Positions 11,844 to 21,800 of a DNA stretch of 64,000 nt are shown here, piece by piece. Made by a program: the position numbers and the translations under genes. Each line of letters begins with the position of its first letter. Position 1 is the stretch's first letter. The stretch is from the NCBI GenBank assembly GCA_037355855.1, contig CM074759.1, forward strand, positions 1,984,001-2,048,000, given 5' to 3'. The notes under the pieces were generated by a model. That model worked only from the letters and a program-made list of their open reading frames with translations. It did no database searches and was not told the DNA's origin. Origin of the DNA: Pseudo-nitzschia pungens (taxonomy: Eukaryota; Bacillariophyta; Bacillariophyceae; Bacillariales; Bacillariaceae).

Positions 11844-14331
11844 GATGCTGGGATGTGGGGAACGTCGCTGGTGTTTTACGAACTAACGAAACAAAACAAT
11901 CCGTCGTTTGTTGTTGCTACTCTTCCTTTCGTCGTCGATGGGTCCTCGACTCGAATATTTTTTGCTCGGCAGTGTACGAGTACCTCGTTGTTGCTTGTTG
12001 CTGTCCCGAAGTCAACCCATCGGTTTGTTTCGGTCGTCCTGTTGTGCACTTCGTACGAGCCCGCCTTAGCCGGTGCCGTTTGCAAAGGGGATTAGGGGAC
12101 GGACATTACTTACGAAACATACCCTGGTACCGTACCGTGCATCCGACGCATATGGTGCCCTTGTTCATTTTTCAGCAGTCCTAACTTCTGAAGTAAGGTT
12201 ACCGTATGCATCCAGTAGCAACATGCAATAGCTTGTTAGAAAGCTCTTGCTTTTGTCTTTCAATAGGTAATGTTACCGTATATGGTTCTAAAGACTTCAG
12301 ATTTGTTCTCCTTGTTGTAAATACTCAATCAAGAAGTAAACACATGAATTTTGAGCATTCACCAATTTTTGGCATACTTTTTTACCAGTAAGTACTAGGT
12401 ACAAAGTACTTAGTGTACCTTTATTGTAGTGAGGTTTTTTGGTTTTTTCAATGACTGTTTTTGGGAAACTGTCCAGGTTAACAAAATTGCGTCTGTGATT
12501 GAGTAAAATTTCAACCAGACAATAGTATGTGCTCTGATCCTGTTTACCAGGCCATTTGGGAGTTTGTCAAATATTTCACAAAAGTTGACCTGGAGGGGGG
12601 AAGAGAGCATCATTTTTACATTTGCGTGACCATTTGAAGAAACCATTACTATGCAATTCATGAAATTTCAACAGAACGGACTTTGATGGAACAAACATCT
12701 GTGACCATAATTGAGTGATGTATATTATGTGGGAATTGTAATTGGTCCCTTAGTATCAATTGATAAAGTAGTTTTGGTAGCAAAGACAATAAATTAAGTT
12801 GATTCTAAAAATGAAGTATAATAGATTCATAAAAATGACTATCTACTTTGGTTAATTACTTTGGTAGTTCAGAGCTTACTTTGACACATGAAAAACTACT
12901 ACTTTGGTGGAGCAATCTACTTTGATAAACCATTGTTGATACTTTATTTCCAAGGATCCACTTCATTTTTGAGAGTCTACTTCATTATTGACCTAAAATA
13001 CTTTTTTCAATTCATATTGGGACACTAAACATAATATTGAATTGCAATGCCCAATTATGGTGGTCGCAGATGTCTTGTTCCATTGAAGTAGATCTGTTGA
13101 AGCAAAGTAAGTTCCATTGAAACCAATTACTTAATACAATATACATCTGTAAATATCTTTGATCCGCAATATGTCACTATGTCCAATCCCTAGTTGTCCT
13201 ATAGTGTCAACTGAGATGGAAAATTCCTGAATCTGACATACTGGTAACATTATACAGTATTGTAGTCTTACTTCAATTTGTAAATGCTTATTCAGGACAT
13301 CTTTGTACTCTCTTGAGCATTTGAGTTCATTTTGTCACAGAACACATAATATTTATTCAAATTAATGTGTCTTCTAAGCTGCTTTAGAAGGATTTATTCC
13401 AGGGCAATACAAGGAAACTGAACAAGTTACCAAAGTGGCAACTTTGTGGAAATTTGAACTTGTGGTAATGTGAATACATGCAAGCACACAGTACTAAGCA
13501 CAAACCAGCAATTGAATAGTTTAGAACACAGAAGAAAAGACACATGTACTATTCCTTTGGGAGTACTATCAGAATAGGGAATCTTCTTCCTAGGAATCAG
13601 TAACAAATGATATTTTAAACAAGAGACATAATATTTGGGATCTGAGTGGATAGTTAGGATTTCTAACTAGACCTTTAATTTTTGAGTGAAAAGTCAAACA
13701 AACAATAAGCGAACAAAATGTTGTTTCCAGTATCTCAGAGTTGGGTACTAATGGTAGTACTACTAGACACAAAACTAAGCCACAACTTAAAAACACCCCA
13801 ACTTAATCACCAGTTAGGCAAAGACTGTATTGTTCAAATCATGGACCATACCAAACTCATACTCGTCAGAAAAACCGTTAGGGTTTGGTGAATCCTCAAC
13901 TCATGGGACGTAATTGTTTAGACTCATGTTGTTGTTGAGTTTTGATTGACAGTTATTTTTTAGTAGTACCGCCTGGTACGTAGGGTAAGGTTACATACTT
14001 GCAAGAGTAAGTTACCGTACTCGTACTCGCAGTGGATGCCATCTGATGACTTTCGTGTTTTCATTCGTACCGACGAAACTGGGTTGAGTTGAAGGGCTAA
14101 TGACACGTGGAGATACTCACAGGGTTTCTCCACGTGTTTGTTATCCTAAAACAAGGAAATTGGTTCACAGTTTTGTTGACGGTGATGCAGATTGATGTTC
14201 AAATCCAAGTGCTGTGTGTCATCCTGAACGCGATCCATTGAAAACCCGTCACTCCGGTAAAAAATCCTCTTTTGTTGCATAAAGTCTTGTACAGCAACCG
14301 TTGAGGATAAATCCGTGGAACTGTAGTGACA
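11844..14331. other. AT-rich intergenic stretch, no gene seen
   Basis: About 2.5 kb. The interval 12700-13150 repeats the word CTACTTTGGTAG and relatives irregularly, which suggests eroded repeat DNA. None of the short frames shows a domain. The last 230 bp should contain the promoter of the WW-domain gene, including the inverted CACGTG pair listed separately. Confidence 0.45.
14103..14137. promoter_or_regulatory. Inverted pair of CACGTG (G-box) motifs
   Basis: ACACGTGGAGA (14103-14113) and TCTCCACGTGT (14127-14137) are perfect 11-bp inverted repeats around 13 bases, each containing a CACGTG core. The site is about 195 bp upstream of the ATG of the WW-domain gene. CACGTG is the classic bZIP/bHLH binding core. 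A regulatory role is inferred from position and symmetry only. Confidence 0.45.
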
Positions 14332-16707
14332 ATGGAGAGCAGGAAAGTTCTGGCAACCGTGGTGTTAGTGACCACTTTGTTCACATCATCCTTGGCGACA
14401 AGCGGTCCTTCTGGGTACCCCGGAGCACAATCGTACGGCGGATATAACCAGCACCAACAGTACCAGCCACAGCAACAACAGCAACAGCAGCAGGGTCAGT
14501 GGTACACCGAAGCATCTTACCAGAAGGATGAGCGTGTGCCGCAAGAAGAAACGCCAGTGTCTGCGTCAGCTGTAGTCGATCCTGAAAGTCCTTCAGCTGA
14601 GGACGCCGAGCAGCCTCCCCTTCCAGAGGGATGGAGTGAACACTTTGATCCAAACTCTGGACAGTACTATTACTACAACGCCGCTGATGGGACAACCTCA
14701 TGGGATAGACCAGCACCGCCAGAGAGCACGGAACCCACAGCAGTTGGAGGAGAAGAACCTCAAACTCCAAATCAGCAGGCAGAAAACACGGAGGTTACAG
14801 ATGTTACTCAAAAGTCAGCAGCTGAACCGGAGCGTCAGGGAATCCCCGAGAATCTTGCTTCAAATGTGAACGCAATGCCAGAAACCGGTGGAATGTCTGA
14901 ACCTTCGCAACGGGTCGAGAGTTGGCAGTCGAGTCCCAGGTTGGAAATGAAGCAACAACTAAATGAACCTGGAACCCAGAGCCTTCAGGGACAAAACGAT
15001 CATCCGCAGGCGAACGAGTGGGGTGCTCCTCAGCGCGTGCAACAGCAGCAACAGGAGCCACAACAACCAGGTGGTAACAACTGGGGACAGTCGAACTCTA
15101 CCGAATCCTCATTCGTTGGAGGAGAGCCAGAGGTTCAAAAGTACGAATTCCAAGGTCAACAGCCACCGCAAATGCAACACCAGCAGAACGAAAAACCACC
15201 GGGGTGGGGAATGCCACCGAAGGCCGACGCCGAAGATCGAAGTCCCGAGAGAGTTCAAACCTGGGGTGTATCGAAGCCTCCCGAGCCACAGCAACATCAG
15301 CCTCGGCAGCCTGCCGATCCTCGCATTCAACAAACACCTGAGCAACCGCGCAAGGAAGCACAGGAACAACCTCCCAGTGGTGTCTCGTCGGGTCCTCCAG
15401 TCAATGCAGGAAACTGGGGCGCGCCGAACACACCAGCTCCCCGCCCCCAACAGCCAGGAAGTGAGCAATACCGTGGACAGGGTATGCAAACGCCTCCCGA
15501 GCCCCAACAGCCTCCACAACAACGACCGCCAATGCAAGGTCCTCCGGGTATGAACCGACCTCAGCCACAACAGCAGGTACCGCCACAGCAGCGGCCACCG
15601 CAAACACCACAATACATGCAGAGACAATACCCACCGCAACCATACGGTAGCTACAATCCAGCTGGCCCGCCCGGACAGGGACAGTATGGTGGCCAAGCCC
15701 CTTACGGAAGGGGTTACCCTCCTCCCCCACAACAGCCTTCTCAGCTTGCTGCTACGGGACAAATGATCTCAAAGGGAACCGAAGCAGGCACAACTGCAGT
15801 GAAGGAGGCCTTGAGTACAACGTGGAAAGGTCTATTAGGTTTTGGCAACAAAACACGAGAAGTGGTCGGTACGGCTCGTGACCAAGTGGTCACGGGTGCA
15901 ACAGCAGCGGGGCAAACAATAAGTGCGCGAAGTTCGAGTAAGTTTGACGCACTCAATCAATTTTGTCGTGGGACATTGGTAGAAAAGGAACTCGTGTCTC
16001 GCTAACTTTTTTCTTTGTTTTTTCTCAAAGGTATCTGGGAACAGGCGAAATCAACTGTCGGGGGGGTCTTTGAGAACAGTGATACTGGTCCCCAAGCGCC
16101 CTACTCATTGGGTGGACAGCCCGTTGGGGATAACAGACCTCCGCCCGGTTACCCAGGAAGACCCATGGGTCCCAACCAAGGTTACCCCGGTGGCCCGGGA
16201 GGCCCAATGGGACGCGGACCTCCTCCCCCAATGAACGCTGGAGGTCCACCACAACAACCTGGTAGGTACGGGTCTCCGTATGGACAGCAGCCTCCTCCTG
16301 GCTATCGGGGACCACCAGGACCCGGTGGACCTGGAGGACCCGGCGGACCCGGCGGGCCACCCGGTCGGCAGCAACCACCTCCCTCACAACATCAGCAGCA
16401 ACAGCCACCGCAACAGTCGAAACCGCCACCAGGTTACCCGGGCATGCAGCCACGAAGGGATCTGCCTTACCCACCAACCCAAAACAACAGTCCATACCAA
16501 CGTGGCCCGATGCAATCTCAGTACGGAAACCAGCCCGGATCCCCGCCTCAGGGTCAGGGAAGATATCCACCCAACCAGCAACGGCCACCCTTTTCGGGTC
16601 CTCCCGGACAGCCCAACAGAGGCCCACCGAACCCGGAGCAAAGGCCTCCCGAACAGAAACCTCAGCCAGATCCCTGGGAGCATCCAGGTTTGACGGGTGA
16701 ATTTTAA
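14332..16707 (+). CDS. Secreted WW-domain, Pro/Gln-rich, collagen-like protein, about 760 aa
   Basis: Two exons, 14332..15937 and 16031..16707, joined over a 93-bp intron (donor GTAAGT, acceptor CTCAAAG). The phase is right, giving ...SSS-IWEQAKSTVGGVFE. The first ATG (14332) starts a clear signal peptide (ESRKVLATVVLVTTLFTSS). A single WW domain follows near residues 100-135: PLPEGWSEHFDPNSGQYYYY and then TSWDRP, with both signature tryptophans. Next comes a long Gln/Pro-rich disordered region. Before the intron is an Ala/Thr-rich helical segment (TTAVKEALSTTWKGLLGFG). After it lies a Gly-Pro-rich, collagen-like tail with PGGP repeats. WW domains bind Pro-rich motifs, so self-association through its own tail is possible. 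Function is unknown; export to the ER, plastid or wall is inferred from the signal peptide only. Confidence 0.85.
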
Positions 16708-17149
16708 AAAACTTAGAATTTTAACATCCGCAGAGTGCAAATTGTTTCACCCGAAGAAAAAATAGAGAGGACTACGTGTATGATTACTGGTACTGTACTT
16801 TCAAGAGGCTTGATCTGGTCCAAGAACGCTTTTCAAACTGCCGGGTTTTCGTATCCATACTGTTATGCAACGCCATTCAACTCCACAGCAGACTTTCTGT
16901 AGTATCCTTCCGAAGCTACGTACCCGTATGTAGACACGGTACAAATACTGCGTTGACATACGATAGATCCCTGCCCAAACCGACCAGTTCTCTTCTTCTG
17001 CTGCTCCCTCCTGTGGTCTCCTGCTGGAAGGTCTCCGTCCAACGGGTCCGACCTCGCATCGATTCGTCTCTCGCAACTCCCGAGCACAACTCCGGAGCAA
17101 CGAAGCAGCACACGAAATGACAACGCCCATACCGATACAGACACTATCC
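16708..17149. other. 3' flank and eroded 5' part of the pseudogene
   Basis: No intact gene. At about 16980-17025, plus-strand codons read as a hydrophobic run (SSLLLLLPPVVS), which may be the remains of the signal peptide of the esterase pseudogene that follows. Confidence 0.35.
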
Positions 17150-18130
17150 AACCTTCAATAGTGGAGGCTTCCAATCCACCACCACTCCAGATCTTTTTCA
17201 TGACCGGCCATTCCATCATGGAAGGCCACTGATATGTGGAAGTCAAGGAAGAAAGCACAATGGGACCCTCGAGTGGATGATGCAAACCTTTCCGGAGACA
17301 TACGGCAAGCTGAAAACCGGCAGCGACTGGACGGACGTCTTGGTTTCTTTCAACGAGCAGTTACGTGACGACGTCAGACCGGAACACCATGGGGTTGAAA
17401 AACTCAAGGCGGGATTTGGGGGAGCCATAGGCCAAGAGGACCAGCAGATTGGACCGGAACTGGGCCTTGGCTGAACCGCCGGCGGCGCTCTGGGCAAAAA
17501 CGAAAATATTTTGCTGATCGGGGCAGCCTGGGGCAGTAAGAGCCTTTCGCTAAACTTTCGGCCTCCGTCGGCAGGCGGGACCACAGGGCTGCACTACGAG
17601 GTCATGATGGCATCGTACTACAGGACCATCGCGGAGTTGGACACGATCCTCCTTTCGCGGAAGCTAGCAGGAGGCTACGAACTGACCGGATTTGTCTGGC
17701 ACCAGGGATGGAAGGACGACTGCGACGCGATTATGACCGCCGCCTACGAGGAAAGCCTGGGGCACTTGATCCGGGACGTGTGGGTGGACCTTGGCGTTCC
17801 GAATCTGCAGGTGGCTATTGGGGTGTCGTGCATGTTCGGGTGGCAGACCGAGTATCTGCTGCGAAATCATATCGCCGAAACCCAGCTCGCGGTTTGTGAA
17901 GTATCCCGAGTTTGTCGGAACCGTGTCCACCGCTGAGACGCAGTCGTTTTCCCGTGAGGACTACCCGGTCTCCCCGGGGAATGAAATCGCCCACTACTAA
18001 AAGAATTGCGAGTCCTATTGGATGGTGGGAGCGGCGAGAGGCCATAGTCGGGCTGGTCCGGGGGAACGAATTGAATGGCGAATCCAACCAAGGTGGGAAG
18101 CTGCAGCTCGGGGCACACCCTATTTAAGCT
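17150..18130 (+). pseudogene. Decayed sialate O-acetylesterase-like (SGNH hydrolase) gene
   Basis: Pieces of one protein appear in order on the plus strand. A block-I like segment (FFMTGHSIMEG, from 17193) resembles the family GQSNMEG motif, but the catalytic-region residues are changed. A TGA follows in what should be a Gly codon (17214-17216). Next come QTFPETYGKL, EDQQIGPELGLG, another TGA at 17472-17474 at a Trp position, then LLIGAAWGSKSLSLNFRPP, GLHYEVM, and the block with GFVWHQGWKDDCDA containing the family's WHQG motif. Near 17895 the frame shifts, and the remainder (YPEFVGTVSTAETQSF..., then CESYWMVG after a stop) continues elsewhere. The intact family hydrolyses acetyl esters on carbohydrates (SASA/CE6-like). 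With at least two stops and one frameshift it cannot make a full-length product. Confidence 0.8.
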
Positions 18131-18374
18131 GTCGAGGGGAGCGATCACTGATGCGATCTTTTCGACCCAGGTGGCATAGCGCCCGATGGAATACTCTGTA
18201 ATACAACACAGACCGAAACCAAAGAAAAAATGAATCGTATCGGAAACAAACTGCATTACAAAAACTTCGATCCGCCGCAAACGTAGTCTTGAGCGGCAGA
18301 CTGCCGCATCAGGATCTAAACTTTCTAATGTGTATGCAGTAGAAATTCCAGGTTGTTAAAAGTGTTGTTGGATT
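18131..18374. other. Left flank of the copia element
   Basis: Non-coding. It ends with GGATT (18370-18374), the left copy of the 5-bp target duplication; the right copy is at 24687-24691. Confidence 0.8.
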
Positions 18375-18798
18375 TGTTGAGATGGTTGAAATATGCGGGT
18401 TAATAGAAGTGTTACTTTATTGGATTCTATCTTTTACAAAATATGAGCCAGGTATTCTCCTCCAATAATCCCAACGATTGTTCTAACAACCACTGTAAAT
18501 CACTCCTAAACCTCTTCCTGTGATAAGCTCGCCAATATCTCTTTTGTCGCTGCTCTAAGTACCTTCAGTTGGGGACACTGAATATTTGTCCAACTGTCTT
18601 GTCTTCATCACAGATTCACCATATTTGTGTCCTTACTATTGACTTTGTGAGCTTGAAATATTTGCTAGTTTGCACCTCTTGCCATCTGTTTTAGTGCTTT
18701 GTTTGTCTTCTCCTTCGCGTTATATTTCTTCTCCTCTGAACTGTGATTCCTTCATTATTTCGTCTGTCCGTTCTTCATTTGACCACTTTGTCTCAACA
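18375..18798 (-). repeat. Copia 3' LTR (424 bp)
   Basis: Same sequence and length as the copy at 24263-24686; begins TGTTGAG and ends CTCAACA. In element orientation this is the downstream LTR. Confidence 0.97.
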
Positions 18799-18818
18799 CA
18801 CTTCCCTATTTAACCTGT

Positions 18819-21800
18819 TCAGCTGACCAATTCACTGCTGTATTGGTTAAATAAATCTCGAGACAAATTCTTAGTGTGCATGTCTGGTGTCATATCATTC
18901 CCAGTTCTCCACTTCACCATAAGGAATCCTCTCTCCTTCAATTCCCGGAGAAAATTCTGTTTGACATCTATATGCCTGGTTCTTCCTCCCACAGACCAGT
19001 TGTTCGCCAAATCAACTGTGCCCTTGTTATCACAGTACAATATCATTGGCAACTCAATTTCCAGTTCCATGTTGATCATTATGTGGTACACAAACATCAT
19101 GTCCTGTGCAGTAAGTACTGCTGAATAGAGCTCTGCTTCTGTTGTTGACAGTGCTATAATTGGCATCATTTTGCTGAATTGTTTGACAATTGCGCCCTCC
19201 AGGTACACTATTCCGGCATTCACACTTCTTCTGCTACTGTGTTTCGCGTATTCCGAATCACACTTACCGCTGATCGTGAACTTGTATTTGCCCCGTCGTC
19301 CATTCCATGCACCGGGCTTAGTTACCTTAATCGTGAAACCCTTCTTCTTAGTGGACACTATGAAATTCATGACCCTCTTAAGCGCCTTCATGCTTCTTGT
19401 ACTGGCCTGTTGCATGTGACTCGATAACTCTCTCACTGCGTTCAGTACATCTGGTCGGCTCCATCTCATCATGTGCAGTAGAATTCCTACTCCGGATCGA
19501 TACTTGGTTTGTTCTTCTGATGACAGGGGCTTATCGATTTCAGGCTTAAACTCCAAAACACTTCCCGGCTCTGCTGGTGTTGTTGGAGCTTTATTCTGAG
19601 TCCCAGTTCCACCGGCACACCCAAATTCATCCACAAATCTCTGTACTTTCACCGGTTGTGTTAGTCGTATATATCCTAACTCACGCTCCACTTGACAACC
19701 CACATACTCTTTTAATTGCCCAAGATCTTTGCAGTCCCACAGTCCCATAAACTGTTTCACTGTCTTCAGGACCAACTCCTTAGGCCCGGAAATGCAGCAG
19801 TCGTCCACCCATAGAACAAACAATACCAACTGTTCTTCCTCATACTTATAGAACACGCATGGTTCTGCCGGATTCCTCTTGAATCCCAAGAAGGCTAGCG
19901 TCTTACAACACTCTCGATAGTATTGCAATGCTGCCTGTACGGTTCCATATTGTGTCTTAAGCAGCTTGAACACTCCCCATGCCGGGTACCACTTCTTATA
20001 GGCCTCAGGGATCTTCATGTAAATTTGGTGTCTGTCTGGGTGCTGGAATTCTCCATTCAAGAAGGCTCCTTCCACATCCACCAGGTGTTGATACCACTTG
20101 GCCACCAGCGCCAACACGAAACAGATCCTAATGCTGACTTCTGTAGCCACCGGTGCTGATTTGTCGTGGCTGTCATAGTGTTTCCCATCAACTTGCTGAA
20201 ACCCTCTGAACGCGTTTCTGGCTCTGAAGACACCATTAGGCTTCTTCTTCATGGCCCAGGTACTGTCGAACAGCTTGGTTCCCTTTGGAATATCTCTTGG
20301 GTGTACCACCTCAAACACGTTGTACTTGACCATTTTGTCATGTTCTACCTTGATAGCCTTCTCCCATTCCTCGCGATCGACTGTCTTCATCGCTTGCTGG
20401 TAGTTCATCACATTAAGCTCTTCTGTATTTCCATAGTTCTCACCTGTTGCTCCTACCAGAAATAGCTCTCCTTCTGTGTCCGCCAGCGCTGCTGCGACCA
20501 ATCGATGTTGTTTTGTTGAGTCTATGTACCCAAACGCATGCTCCACCGATTGATACTCCTTTTCTCCTTTTGTTAATGCAAACACCAGCGCCTCCTCTTC
20601 CATCATGCTCTCGTCATAAACCTCATCTAATGCACTTATACCTGCCTCATCCAGCCCTAACAAGCATGTTTCCTCAGCATACCCATCCTGGATTGCGAGC
20701 GCTGCGAGCTCTGTTCCATCGTGCGCTAATGGTGCTCTGACTTGCCTGCCCGATCGAGTTACTGTGCGTACAACTCGAGTATCTACTTCGCTGCTGTCTG
20801 TGGTCTCGCTTCCGTCCGTTGACTCTGTATCAGTTTCGAACAGTGGCTGTTCCGCTTCGAAATCCACCACTTCTGTGTGTATTGACGTGTGCACCGTACT
20901 TTCCTCACTGCTATCACTCGCCACGGATACCACTGATTCCTCATCCATTTCGGGTTCCATCACGATATCCACTCCCGGCAAACTGCCCGGCTTATAATAC
21001 ATGCGCCCCAACCATTGGACATCTCTCGAGTGGATTGTTTTCTTAGTTTTCGGATCATACATAACGTAGCAGTCTCTCGCATGATTCTCCGAATAGTGCA
21101 CAAACAGGCATACCTTGCCACGTGCCTTCACCTTTGCCGTGCCCCTCTTGTATGTTTTCACCACGCCGGCCATTCCCGCCACCTGTAAATTGTCGATCCA
21201 TTTAGGTAATTTTCCATACAAGTGCTCATGTCGCGTCATTTTTCTCCCATGAACATCCACCACTGTCAACATGTCAGTCTGCGCTGCCCACTTAAGAAAA
21301 TGGGTGAACAGTGTGTATCGATACTTATCAGGCACATTTGCCGCCGCCAATGCTGCGCGTGTCTTCCCACACAGGTGGTACAGTTTGGTCTCTACTCGAG
21401 AGTTGCGCTGAGGTGTTTTGGCTGTATATTCGAACTGCGCGTCCATCTTCCACTCTTTACCATTGAGTACTGCCTCAAACCTGTAGTTCTCCCCGCCGTC
21501 ATCACAGCGTATGTATTCCGGTTGTTTTCCATGTTTCTTGAACCGGTGAAGCTTGGTACAGAAATCATCAACAAATCCTTTCTTCGATCGGTACCATCCA
21601 AGAATAGTTCCCCCTGTTAGATACTCGACGCCGACTGTCAGACAATTGTTGTATGGGAATACCACTCCTCCTTTCTTTGGTTCCTTAAGGGACAATCCAT
21701 CGACATACCATTTCTGTCCGATTTTCGTGATTTGTTGTGTTTCCCCACTACCTAAGTCTCCCTGTTTTGCCTTACCAACTGCGCACGCCTCACATGTTGC

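Noticed and set aside
15109..15762. 217-codon minus-strand frame with Leu/Trp-rich product
   Set aside because: Mirror of the Gln/Pro-rich coding sequence on the plus strand.
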